A stretch of 64,000 nucleotides of DNA from Thermococcus piezophilus (lineage in GTDB: Archaea; Methanobacteriota_B; Thermococci; Thermococcales; Thermococcaceae), in NCBI RefSeq assembly GCF_001647085.1, contig NZ_CP015520.1, positions 1,384,219 through 1,448,218 of the forward strand, in the 5' to 3' direction. The notes under the pieces are model-generated. The model did not search any database and was not told where the DNA came from. It saw nothing but the letters and a program-made list of their open reading frames with translations. The position numbers and the translations under genes are program-made. Shown here in pieces: positions 56,223 through 64,000 of this stretch. How positions within the stretch are numbered: position 1 is the stretch's first letter; the number at the start of each line of letters is the position of its first letter.

Positions 56223-57017
56223 ATGATATCCCGTTTGGTTTCTCATATTCCCCACATTTTATTCAAGCCCGCCTACGACCTCTACGAGAGCTACCTCATA
56301 GACAAGGTTAAGAGGGGCCGTATTCCGAAGCATGTAGCGATAATTATGGACGGAAACAGGCGGTGGGCGAGGAAGCTTGAGAAGCCCCCGTGGTACGGCC
56401 ACCTCTTTGGCTCCCGAAAGCTTGAGGAGATTCTGGAGTGGTGCCGCGAGCTCAATATAATGACGCTCACCGTTTACGCCTTCTCCACGGAGAACTTCAA
56501 GCGCTCGCCAGAGGAAGTAAATGCCCTCATGAACCTCTTTAAAGAGAAGTTCCACGAGCTGATACACGACGAGAGGGTTCATAAGTACGGCATCCGCGTG
56601 AACGTCATAGGCAGAAAGGAACTCCTCCCCAAAGACGTCAGGGAGGCCGCTGAAGAGGCGGAAAGGACCACAAGAAAGTACGACAACTACTTCCTGAACA
56701 TAGCGATAGCCTACGGCGGGAGAAGCGAGATAGTGGATGCGGTGAGGGAGATTGTTGACGACGTTCTCGCTGGAAAAATAAGCAGGGAAGACATAGACGA
56801 GGATCTCATAAAGCGCTACCTCTACTATCCCAACATGCCGGACCCTGACATCGTGATAAGGACGGGCGGTGAGGTGAGAATAAGCAACTTCCTTCTCTAC
56901 CAGATAGCATACAGTGAGCTGTTTTTCGTCGATGTTTACTTCCCTGAGTTCAGGAAGATAGACTTCCTCCGGATAATCAGAGAGTACCAGAAACGGCAGA
57001 GGCGCTTCGGAAGGTAG
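56223..57017 (+). CDS. uppS: cis-Prenyltransferase (polyprenyl diphosphate synthase)
   Basis: A 264-residue enzyme: P-loop-like AIIMDGNRRWARKL with the catalytic Asp, TVYAFSTENFKRS, AYGGRSEIVDAVREI and IRTGGEVRISNFLLYQ, all hallmark segments. It makes the long dolichol-type lipid carrier used for N-glycosylation. ATG at 56223 with GTGATGCGTG before it; a GTG one codon upstream is possible. Functionally linked with the BacA-like protein at 42449, which would recycle the product. Confidence 0.95.
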   Translation: MISRLVSHIPHILFKPAYDLYESYLIDKVKRGRIPKHVAIIMDGNRRWARKLEKPPWYGHLFGSRKLEEILEWCRELNIMTLTVYAFSTENFKRSPEEVNALMNLFKEKFHELIHDERVHKYGIRVNVIGRKELLPKDVREAAEEAERTTRKYDNYFLNIAIAYGGRSEIVDAVREIVDDVLAGKISREDIDEDLIKRYLYYPNMPDPDIVIRTGGEVRISNFLLYQIAYSELFFVDVYFPEFRKIDFLRIIREYQKRQRRFGR

Positions 57018-57116
57018 CACTTCTCAATCGCAGCCCCCATTGGGCAGAACGACCCTTTTTAAAATTTTCGCTAAAGCTTATTAACGTTAGCTTCTATCTC
57101 TCCACGGTGGTGATTA

Positions 57117-57797
57117 ATGACCTACGAAGAGCTCAGTCCGAGGATTAAAAAAGTCTATGCCCAAGTGAGATACCTTGATGACTATTACTGGGAGATTAAT
57201 GATGACAGAATCATCGGAATCCACAAGAAGAGCAGTGTGAAGATAACAATAGACGTCGCCGACAATAAGGAGCACGCGGAGAAGCTTTCAGAGGAGGACG
57301 CCGATGGAATAAGGATAATCGCCATACCTGACAAGAGCGTTTTCTACATTCACAACGGGGCCTTTATCCTCACCTACCGCTACCTCAAGGCAACGCTCGC
57401 CGACATAAACGACCACATAGTGTGGAGCGGGTTCAAGGTCGTCGAGGAGGACGGCAGGCTGGTTCAGGAGGATTTCTACGAGTACCTTGGGGGCGTGCTC
57501 GTTCAGCACATCAAGAACAACATGCTGGCTGGCCAGGACTACGTCTTCTGGCAGTTCTACAGGTGTAAAGACTGCGGGAAGTACGTTGATATAGAGAGCG
57601 TCGAGAGGCACCTCAAGTGGCACGGTATCAAGCACCATGAGAAGAGCGAGGAGAGGTACGAGGTCTTCGAAATCAACTTCAGGGATGGCAAGGTTTACGA
57701 CAAGCACGGAAAAGAAGTGCCGAGGGAGCTGTTCAGCGAAGAGGCCAATGACTTCCTCGACGATATTATGGCAGGTATGAGGGAGTCCGTCGAGTGA
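57117..57797 (+). CDS. Conserved protein with C2H2-like zinc finger
   Basis: A 226-residue protein. Residues 1-130 are mixed alpha/beta ([39 protein letters not shown]); a zinc finger follows at about 148-170 ([21 protein letters not shown]), then a beta/acidic tail. I do not recognise the family. GGTGGTGATTA precedes the ATG and an AT-rich promoter (AAGCTTATTAAC near 57075) is present. Probably nucleic-acid binding because of the finger; inference only. Confidence 0.75.
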   Translation: MTYEELSPRIKKVYAQVRYLDDYYWEINDDRIIGIHKKSSVKITIDVADNKEHAEKLSEEDADGIRIIAIPDKSVFYIHNGAFILTYRYLKATLADINDHIVWSGFKVVEEDGRLVQEDFYEYLGGVLVQHIKNNMLAGQDYVFWQFYRCKDCGKYVDIESVERHLKWHGIKHHEKSEERYEVFEINFRDGKVYDKHGKEVPRELFSEEANDFLDDIMAGMRESVE

Positions 57798-57870
57798 GTT
57801 CTTCTTTATCTAATTCTTGTTACAATCGGCTGGCTGGAATTCAGTGTGTACATTCGTGGAGGTGGTGCCA

Positions 57871-58608
57871 GTGAAGGAAATGAACGTCATTGAAATCTTC
57901 CACAAGGAGCACCTTCCGGGTTCAACGGTTAGCGTAGTCTACGATGCCTACTCGTCGGCTTGGCAGATAGCGCTACTCCTTCTACGCTACGGCCTGGAAA
58001 ACGGCTACTTTGGAATTGTTTCAAACTACAGCGTCCCGCTAAGTGCGTTCATAAGAAAGGCCGAAACAGTTGGCATTGACATCAGGAACACCCTAGAGAA
58101 AGGAGAGATGGCAATAATAGACTTCTTTGGGTCCAGGTACCTCTCAAAGGAGGAGCTTCCCAACGTCTTCTACCTCGATAAGGTCGAGCCAGAGACCCTG
58201 AACCCGAAGATAGAGCGTATCCATGATGGTCCGCTGAAGGAATATCTCTCAGAGAAACTGGCACTTCGCATGATATACACCCTTGATGGGGCCTCCCTTC
58301 TCCTGGGAGAGGATAATACCCTGAAGCTTCTAAATCAGACGCTTGCCTCGAAGAGCATTCGGCTCCGAGATTCCACCCTGGTCCTTGCAATCAATAGGGA
58401 CGTGGTCTCTCAGCGCTTTGTGGCGTGGGTGACAAGCATAAGCGACTACGTCATCCTTGCCCAGTCTCAACTCGATGAAGACGGTCCAACAGAGTTCCTC
58501 TATCTAATAAAGGCCCCCTACGAGGAGTTCGAGCCAACGGCTTATTCATTCAAGGTTACCAAGAACAGAGGGATGGATAAATTAAAGGTCAGAAAAATCA
58601 GCCCCTGA
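57871..58608 (+). CDS. KaiC/RecA-like fold protein without a P-loop
   Basis: A 245-residue protein whose N-terminal part follows the KaiC pattern ([52 protein letters not shown]), but where KaiC has GGPGTGKTT this reads YDAYSSAWQ, so it cannot bind ATP in the normal way. Later strands ([23 protein letters not shown]) fit the same fold. Likely a regulatory partner of active RecA-like proteins. The GTG at 57871 sits six bases after GGAGGTGGT; ATG at 57880 is possible. Overlaps thrS by 11 bp at the 3' ends. Confidence 0.75.
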   Translation: MKEMNVIEIFHKEHLPGSTVSVVYDAYSSAWQIALLLLRYGLENGYFGIVSNYSVPLSAFIRKAETVGIDIRNTLEKGEMAIIDFFGSRYLSKEELPNVFYLDKVEPETLNPKIERIHDGPLKEYLSEKLALRMIYTLDGASLLLGEDNTLKLLNQTLASKSIRLRDSTLVLAINRDVVSQRFVAWVTSISDYVILAQSQLDEDGPTEFLYLIKAPYEEFEPTAYSFKVTKNRGMDKLKVRKISP

Positions 58609-60475
58609 ACTTGGGCCTCTTCGAGAGGATAAGTGGCAGAGGCCTCGGCTTGTAGGGGAAGCCCTCGGTCTGGCTCTTTATCTCCTTGATGAGATCCTCG
58701 AGCTGCATCTCGGCCTGGCCCCCGCTCCTGCGCCTTACAGTTACAGTGTTCTGCTCCTTCTCGTTTCTGCCGACCACGATGACGTAGGGAATCCACTCTT
58801 TTTCTGCTTTCCTTATCTTCTTGTTGAGCCTGTCGTTGGTGTCGTCGACGTCGACCCTGATCCTTGCCCCCTCAAGCTTTCCTGCGACGTAGAGGGCGTA
58901 GTCAAGAACCTCCTCGCTGACCGGGATGACCCTGACCTGTATCGGGCTCAGCCAGAGCGGGAACATCGGCTTTACTCCCTTGGCCTGGAGCTTGGCCTGC
59001 TTCTCAAGGATGGCGTACATGACGCGCTCTATTGCTCCGCTCGGCGAGCAGTGGAGTATGAGCGGATACTGCTCCTTGCCTTCCTCATCGTAGTAGGTGA
59101 TACCAAAGCGCTCGGCGTTCTCGACGTCTATCTGGACTGTGCTAAGTGCGGCCGCCTTGTCGAGGTTGTCCACGAAGTTGAACTCGAACTTGAGGATGAA
59201 GTAGAAGAACCTCTGCTTCCACATCTCGATGAGCACGGGTTTTCCTATAATCCTGGCGAGCTCCACTATGAAGTCCCTGTTCTCGTTCCAGAAGTCCTCC
59301 GTAAACCTTATGGCCACTTCGTAGTCTTCTGGGGTAAGCCCGACACCCTTGAGGACCTCCATACTGAGCTTGTACTGCTTCTTGAACTCGTCCATGGCCT
59401 GCTTGAGGTCCTTAGCGACGGTGTGCATATCTGGCATCGTGAATGCCCTAAGGCGCCTGAGTCCGCTCAGCTCACCGCTCTTTTCACGCCTGAAGGAATA
59501 CCTGGTGAGCTCGTACATTCGGAGCGGCAGGTTGCGGTAGCTTATTATCGCGTCCTTCTTGATGAGGAACTGGCCAAAGCAAGCCGCAAAGCGGAGGAAG
59601 AACTTCTTGTCACCGCTCTTAACTATGTACTGCCTCGCTGGAAATCGGTTGAGGTACTTCTCGAGAGCTGGGTGCTCGAAGTCATACATAATAGGGGTCT
59701 CAACTTCCATCGCGCCGTACTCGATGACCTTCTCGGTTACGTACTGTTCGAGGAGGCTCTTTATCAGTCTGCCCTTCGGGTAGTAGCGCAGGTTGCCTGG
59801 GTCGCTTCCCGGCTCATAATCTACGAGCTCCTGCTCGAGCATTATCCTGACGTGTGGTGGCTCCTTGTCAGCGATGCGGCTCTTGCTTATCTCGTAGTTG
59901 GCGAACTTTCTAAGGTTCTCGTGGCCGGTAAAGTCGAACTTGTCGACCTCGATAAGCTCGCCTTCGGGGGTGAGTATGTACCAGTAGCTGATGAGTTCTT
60001 CCTCCTTTTTGAGGGCCTCTGGGACTTCTTCCTCGGCTTTGGCTTCGCCGCTCGGGACTATTGTCCTGCTGAGTTCTGCCAACGGGTGGCCCTTACAGGA
60101 GAGCTTGAAGGCCTTGTAGTAACCAAATGGGGCGCGCTTGACGTTTAAATCCCCCTCTTTGAGACGTTCTTCTATCTTTTTAAGGATTTCAAGGGCCACA
60201 TCGGGTTTGGCGAGCTCGCTGCTGAGGTGGGCAAACGGATAAACGAACACGTTTTTGGCTTTAATATGGGAGGCGACATCTTTGATTTCGTTAACGGCCT
60301 TTTTTACAACTTCATCTGGGTTGGTCTCGTCGACCTTCTCAACGCTTATAAAGGCTGCCAGAACCTCCTCAAGCCTTCCTTTCTTCTGCTCTTCACGTAT
60401 CGGCTCGGGGTTCTTTAAAGCCTTGTCTTTGACCTCGTACTCCAAATAGTCGCTGTGTATTAGAAGCATTCTCAT
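58598..60475 (-). CDS. thrS: Threonyl-tRNA synthetase, archaeal type
   Basis: A 625-residue enzyme: an N-terminal archaeal editing domain related to D-Tyr deacylase ([17 protein letters not shown], residues 1-145), then the class II catalytic domain (motif 2 [21 protein letters not shown] split; zinc ligands around [11 protein letters not shown] and [14 protein letters not shown]) and the anticodon domain ([16 protein letters not shown]). Start at 60475 follows GGTGGTGG; in-frame starts at 60499 and 60469 are less well placed. Charges tRNA-Thr. Confidence 0.97.
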   Translation of the reverse strand: MRMLLIHSDYLEYEVKDKALKNPEPIREEQKKGRLEEVLAAFISVEKVDETNPDEVVKKAVNEIKDVASHIKAKNVFVYPFAHLSSELAKPDVALEILKKIEERLKEGDLNVKRAPFGYYKAFKLSCKGHPLAELSRTIVPSGEAKAEEEVPEALKKEEELISYWYILTPEGELIEVDKFDFTGHENLRKFANYEISKSRIADKEPPHVRIMLEQELVDYEPGSDPGNLRYYPKGRLIKSLLEQYVTEKVIEYGAMEVETPIMYDFEHPALEKYLNRFPARQYIVKSGDKKFFLRFAACFGQFLIKKDAIISYRNLPLRMYELTRYSFRREKSGELSGLRRLRAFTMPDMHTVAKDLKQAMDEFKKQYKLSMEVLKGVGLTPEDYEVAIRFTEDFWNENRDFIVELARIIGKPVLIEMWKQRFFYFILKFEFNFVDNLDKAAALSTVQIDVENAERFGITYYDEEGKEQYPLILHCSPSGAIERVMYAILEKQAKLQAKGVKPMFPLWLSPIQVRVIPVSEEVLDYALYVAGKLEGARIRVDVDDTNDRLNKKIRKAEKEWIPYVIVVGRNEKEQNTVTVRRRSGGQAEMQLEDLIKEIKSQTEGFPYKPRPLPLILSKRPKFRG

Positions 60476-60603
60476 CTTTAACCACCACCCTAGGGTCAAT
60501 GGGAATTACTAAAACTTTTCCCTCGGCCTTTATAAACTCTCACCTGACGTCCCATAGCAAAGACTTAAAAAATCCGAATCCGAACTTCCTTGGAGGTGGG
60601 GGA

Positions 60604-61191
60604 ATGGATGAAAAGAAACGGGTAGAAAACGGCGACCTCGTTCTCCCTGGAGATTATCTCGGCGTTATCGAGGAGTATTTTCCGGGTGATGGTGTTAAAG
60701 AGGAGAACGGGGAACTCTACGCGATCAGGCCAGGAAGAGTCAGGATAGATCCAAACAAAATGGAAATAAGCATAGAATCAGTTACGGACACGCCTCCGCT
60801 TCCGCAGATAGGAGACATCGTTATAGCCAAGGTCATAGAGGTCAAGCCCCAAGCCGCGATAGTCCAGCTCGTTAGAATCGAGGGCCGGAACGAGAGGGAG
60901 ATCGCCACATCGAAGCTGGCCGGCATCCACATCTCCCAGGTCAGGGAGGGATACATCGAGAGCATGACCAACGAGTTCAAGATTGGAGATGTAATCAGGG
61001 CCAGGGTAATAGCCAACGAGAAGAGTCCAATACAGCTCTCCACGAAAGGCCACGACCTTGGGGTGGTTTACGCGCTGTGCACACGCTGTAGGGCTCCACT
61101 CGTCAGACGTGGGAACCAGCTCGTCTGCCCAAGATGCGGCCACGTCGAAACAAGGAAGCTCTCCTCTTTCTACAGAAAGCTGAAGGTGTAA
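60604..61191 (+). CDS. csl4: Exosome subunit Csl4
   Basis: A 195-residue cap protein of the archaeal RNA exosome: N-terminal domain (VLPGDYLGVIEEYFPGDG), S1 RNA-binding barrel (IGDIVIAKVIEVKPQAAIVQ, about 65-150) and C-terminal zinc ribbon (CTRCRAPLVRRGNQLVCPRCG). It recruits DnaG and substrates to the Rrp41/42 core. ATG at 60604 follows GGAGGTGGGGGA. It heads the operon csl4-DUF2067-rpoL. Confidence 0.95.
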   Translation: MDEKKRVENGDLVLPGDYLGVIEEYFPGDGVKEENGELYAIRPGRVRIDPNKMEISIESVTDTPPLPQIGDIVIAKVIEVKPQAAIVQLVRIEGRNEREIATSKLAGIHISQVREGYIESMTNEFKIGDVIRARVIANEKSPIQLSTKGHDLGVVYALCTRCRAPLVRRGNQLVCPRCGHVETRKLSSFYRKLKV

Positions 61192-61193
61192 GT

Positions 61194-61826
61194 ATGGCGA
61201 GGGCAAAAAAGGTAATTACAATTCACGTTCAGGACGATAGGGAGAAGGAAGAGTTCCTCAAGGAGCTCCAGAGGCTCCGCCTTCCAGCTTTCATCTACGT
61301 CCACGGAAAGCTCAACGACCTCAAGATAAACATACAGGGAACGAAGGAGGAGATCCGCGAGACGACTTACAAAATCAAGGAGATTCACAACCGCGTGAGG
61401 GCTAAGCTCTACCCAGATAGGCACAGACTCTACCACTACAATCTCGACGATCTCTTCAGGGGGGCCGGCGCGAGCGTCTCGACACCAATCCTCGTTAAGA
61501 CCCTTGAGCTTCTCGGGGAAACCGTGGAGGTCAAGAATGGAGAGCTAGTAACGTCGATGCCGTGGGAGGAGATAATTAAACTCGTTGGAATGCTGGGTGA
61601 GTATCTTGGTGATGTTTCCCTCCAGACAACGAAGCAGATACGCGAGGTGATTCTCCCGGTAGCCATCCGTTACAACTTGGATCCTGAGGAAGCTATAGAC
61701 ATCCTGCTGGAACTGGGTCTGGCCGAGTGGAAGGAGGATAAGTTTAAATACGAACTGGTGAAGAACAAGGAGCAGGCGTTGGAGATCCTGCTAAAGCATT
61801 TGAAGGGTGAGGAAGATGAAAATTGA
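61194..61826 (+). CDS. DUF2067 protein
   Basis: A 210-residue protein: an N-terminal alpha/beta unit ([37 protein letters not shown]) like a KH or ferredoxin-type RNA-binding fold, then a helical C-terminal half ending [17 protein letters not shown]. The family is archaeal and uncharacterised. It starts two bases after the csl4 stop and overlaps rpoL by 11 bp, so it is translationally locked between an RNA exosome subunit and an RNA polymerase subunit. Confidence 0.88.
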   Translation: MARAKKVITIHVQDDREKEEFLKELQRLRLPAFIYVHGKLNDLKINIQGTKEEIRETTYKIKEIHNRVRAKLYPDRHRLYHYNLDDLFRGAGASVSTPILVKTLELLGETVEVKNGELVTSMPWEEIIKLVGMLGEYLGDVSLQTTKQIREVILPVAIRYNLDPEEAIDILLELGLAEWKEDKFKYELVKNKEQALEILLKHLKGEEDEN

Positions 61827-62103
61827 GGTCATCAAGCGTGAGGAAAACGTCCTTGAGTTCTACATTGAGGGTGAGGACCACACCTTCGCCAACCTGCTCA
61901 ACGAAGTCCTTCACGAGAACGAGCATGTGACCTTTGCCGGCTACACCATCGAGCACCCGGTTCTCATGGCCAGGAAGCCGAAGTTCCGGGTCGTCACCGA
62001 TGGAAAGGTGACTCCAGGGCAGGCACTTGAAGAGGCTGCCCAGAAGATATTTGACAGGGCGAGGGCCGTTCTCGAGGCCTGGAAAGAGGCCGTTGGCCAG
62101 TAA
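61816..62103 (+). CDS. rpoL: DNA-directed RNA polymerase subunit L
   Basis: A 95-residue Rpb11/RpoL homologue: [19 protein letters not shown] and [19 protein letters not shown] are hallmark segments, with the long C-terminal helix. It pairs with subunit D in polymerase assembly. ATG at 61816 follows GGGTGAGGAAG. Last gene of the csl4-DUF2067-rpoL operon; CTTTTTG follows. Confidence 0.97.
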   Translation: MKIEVIKREENVLEFYIEGEDHTFANLLNEVLHENEHVTFAGYTIEHPVLMARKPKFRVVTDGKVTPGQALEEAAQKIFDRARAVLEAWKEAVGQ

Positions 62104-62203
62104 GCCCTCCACCCTTTTTGTTAACCCCGCTTCCAAAACCCTTAAATCCTGAACTCTTCTAACTTTAAGTTGAAACTTCCCGACCCTCCGTGAGGTGGAA
62201 TGA

Positions 62204-63523
62204 TTGAAAAGTCCTCCCCCACTGCTTACTATACTAATCCTAACTGGACTCGCTGTGAGGCTGGTATTGGCCCCGTATTCAGCTGGCAGTGATTTGGCTC
62301 AGTTTTACGGCTTTGCTGAGACAATGCTTGAACATGGAGCCTGCTTTTACTCCTACGCTGATGGAATCGGCCACATCAGGGAGGGCTGGCCGTATCCCTG
62401 GCCCTACGTCTACGGCCCGGTTCTGGCTTATCTCTTGGCTTTAATCCGCCGTCTCGTCGGGGGTTCTGTAGAAGCCTTCTGGAGCGATGGAAATTACTAC
62501 GTCTATGTTGACTCTACATGGGCATTGTCTGTGAAGCTTTTCTTCATCCTTGCAGATGCTCTCGTGGCGCTTCTGCTCTACCGCATGCTCATGTTAAGGG
62601 GTGAGAAGAAAGCCCTCTTCCTGACCGCGCTCTATTATTTGAACCCGATGACGATTTACGTCTCCTCCATTTACGGCATGTTTGACGGGCTGGCACTCCT
62701 CCTCTTTCTGCTGGGCCTCTACCTCTCGACCCTGAAGGAGAATCTCTCCCACGCGCTTTACGGGTTTACATTAGCCGTCAAGTACACCCTTCTCTTCCCT
62801 GCTCTCGTCTCGGTGTGGGACGCCCTTCTAACTGGAAGAGGGGCTGTTAAGAAGCTCGCCCTCTTTCTTCTGGGTGTCTCGCTTCCGTTCCTTCCACTCC
62901 TACTCCTCTGCCCTTCGAGCCTCCGCTCGGTACCGGAGCTCATGGGAGGGATATCTATAGGCTACGCGCTTCCGATCCCCTACAGCCTAAACGGGGTTTC
63001 AAGCCTGGCCACTTACTTCCACCAGACGAGGGGAGCCGAAACCCTTACCCTTCTGGAGCACTGGTACGTCCCAGCGGCCATTCTGCTCTCCCTTGTTTTT
63101 GTGAGGCACTCCTTTGAGGGAAACTTGCTCGTCTCAAGCTCCCTCGCATATGTCGTTTTCGTGGCGACATTCTGGAGGGTAAACCCCCAGTACCTTGCAC
63201 CCCTCGTGGCGTTCCTGGTTCTGATTGCTTCCTGCGGAAGGGGCTTCCCCTCAAGCCTTGCCCTTGGAACGGCAATCTACGCTGGGTTCTGGCCGATAAT
63301 GCAGCCGGCGAGCTTCTGGTTCCATGTGCATCTGAAAAACCCGAACTGGGAAATGGTGCACCTGGTAGACAGCTTAACCCTGAGGATTTTCGAAGACGAG
63401 CCGTACGTTGCCTACAGCCTTGGTCTGACGGTTCTTCTTTACCTCATAGTTTTGACCTCGACCATTCCCCACCTCAAAACCCTTAAAACCTGGCTCTCCA
63501 ACCGTCTTGGGGTGGGAGCTTGA
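62204..63523 (+). CDS. GT-C-type membrane glycosyltransferase-like protein
   Basis: A 439-residue protein with about ten membrane helices. The first outer loop carries the acidic pair in [17 protein letters not shown], and [11 protein letters not shown] and [18 protein letters not shown] follow, as in GT-C mannosyltransferases that use lipid-linked sugars (PIG-M/ArnT-like). Donor and acceptor are unknown. The start is TTG at 62204 with GAGGTGGA upstream; an ATG at 62200 is out of frame. Likely acts in surface glycan assembly. Overlaps the RNase III-fold gene. Confidence 0.8.
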   Translation: MKSPPPLLTILILTGLAVRLVLAPYSAGSDLAQFYGFAETMLEHGACFYSYADGIGHIREGWPYPWPYVYGPVLAYLLALIRRLVGGSVEAFWSDGNYYVYVDSTWALSVKLFFILADALVALLLYRMLMLRGEKKALFLTALYYLNPMTIYVSSIYGMFDGLALLLFLLGLYLSTLKENLSHALYGFTLAVKYTLLFPALVSVWDALLTGRGAVKKLALFLLGVSLPFLPLLLLCPSSLRSVPELMGGISIGYALPIPYSLNGVSSLATYFHQTRGAETLTLLEHWYVPAAILLSLVFVRHSFEGNLLVSSSLAYVVFVATFWRVNPQYLAPLVAFLVLIASCGRGFPSSLALGTAIYAGFWPIMQPASFWFHVHLKNPNWEMVHLVDSLTLRIFEDEPYVAYSLGLTVLLYLIVLTSTIPHLKTLKTWLSNRLGVGA

Positions 63524-63906
63524 GATACAAGAGGGACTTCAGGGACAAGGGGCTGTCGAAGTTTGGTGATTCTCTGGTGAACTTCGTCTTCTCGCTGGCG
63601 CTGAGCGAATATCTTGGGCGCCCCACCGGTGAGAGGGTTCCGAACGCCTCTCTAAGCACGGCCCTCGAGCTCTCTGGGCTGAAGCACGTGGTTCCACCGA
63701 GGACCGACAAGCACGGGAGGGGAGACATAGCCGAGGCCATATTCGCCTACGCCTGGCTTGAAGGAGTTGTGAGCATCGAAGAGGCCGTTGAAATCCTTAA
63801 GAAGAATTTCATGGAGGACGTTACCCACTTCTCAAGGAGAAAAGAGGCAATAGGAAAGGCCTTTGCAGAGGTTTTCAAGGTAATAAGGGAGAGACTGGAG
63901 CTTTAA
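63520..63906 (+). CDS. RNase III-fold protein
   Basis: A 128-residue helical protein: [20 protein letters not shown] resembles the RNase III signature (GD-x-x-x-N), with a later acidic segment [16 protein letters not shown] matching the second catalytic site (D-x-x-E). There is no dsRNA-binding domain, as in mini-RNase III enzymes that trim rRNA. The start is TTG at 63520 overlapping the preceding stop (TTGA), behind GGGGTGGG. Actual activity unproven. Confidence 0.82.
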   Translation: MRYKRDFRDKGLSKFGDSLVNFVFSLALSEYLGRPTGERVPNASLSTALELSGLKHVVPPRTDKHGRGDIAEAIFAYAWLEGVVSIEEAVEILKKNFMEDVTHFSRRKEAIGKAFAEVFKVIRERLEL

Positions 63907-64000
63907 AGGCTCGTCAGAAGCTCAATAAGGCCCTGCTTGCTGGGAACCTTGGCGAACTTCTTGGGGTTCTTGACCTTTAGCAGGAGCGGGACATCACCGA
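63903..64000 (-). CDS. C-terminal end of a minus-strand gene, cut by the window edge
   Basis: Read leftward from 64000, the frame ends with [19 protein letters not shown], then [10 protein letters not shown] and TAA at 63903-63905. About 31 codons are visible. Coding character is clear but the fragment is too short to name. Its stop overlaps the stop of the convergent RNase III-fold gene. Confidence 0.7.
   Translation of the reverse strand, partial: GDVPLLLKVKNPKKFAKVPSKQGLIELLTSL

Overview
The window is a hyperthermophilic archaeon of the order Thermococcales, most likely a Thermococcus. Evidence: a full-length reverse gyrase followed by a TrmBL2-type chromatin regulator (the order I recall for T. 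kodakarensis), ADP-forming acetyl-CoA synthetase beta subunit, a fused 3-hexulose-6-phosphate synthase/isomerase, archaeal ThrRS, AspRS, TruD, Csl4, RpoL, Hjc and S8e, TATA boxes with purine-rich BREs, and GGTG/GAGGTG ribosome sites close to most starts.

Layout. 1-10,311 is a CRISPR-Cas locus: the leader end of an array (seven whole repeats plus one cut by the window edge), its leader, cas2 on the plus strand, then on the minus strand a broken cas4, cas1, a VapBC-type pair whose toxin frame is broken, a second intact cas4, and a type I interference operon cas6-cas8(cst1)-cas7(cst2)-cas5-cas3. 10,399-17,121 holds acdB, a secreted/anchored protein with an in-frame amber stop, two small proteins and reverse gyrase. 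17,122-20,240 holds trmBL2 and a decayed minus-strand locus of secreted-protein remnants. 20,350-33,439 is mostly core metabolism and translation (ureohydrolase-fold operon, HPS-PHI operon, aspS, pth2, truD, pgp). 33,454-36,182 has an M20 peptidase, tRNA-Ala and tRNA-Val, a 555-bp element with hairpin-bearing inverted repeats, and DUF357/DUF555 genes. 36,377-46,806 has pyrG, S8e, NOG1, a broken metallo-beta-lactamase gene, a BacA-like/nucleotidyltransferase/DUF835 operon and a CBS protein. 46,947-53,615 has tRNA-Ser, map, trkH coupled to an ECF-type ATPase, a CYTH protein, an orphan HepT-like protein and an M42 aminopeptidase. 53,700-64,000 has a secreted Ig-like protein, hjc, gamma-carbonic anhydrase, a cis-prenyltransferase, thrS, the csl4-DUF2067-rpoL operon, a GT-C type membrane protein and an RNase III-fold protein.

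How they work together: cas6 should process the array's transcripts and Cas8/7/5 should form the Cascade that recruits Cas3; Cas1, Cas2 and the intact Cas4 remain for adaptation. The most notable unexplained structures are the inverted-repeat element beside tRNA-Val with compensating changes in its terminal hairpins, the loss of one of two cas4 genes, and the toxin-antitoxin pair inside the cas cluster. At least seven genes carry frameshifts or nonsense codons; these may be real decay or sequence errors, and this affects how several calls should be read.
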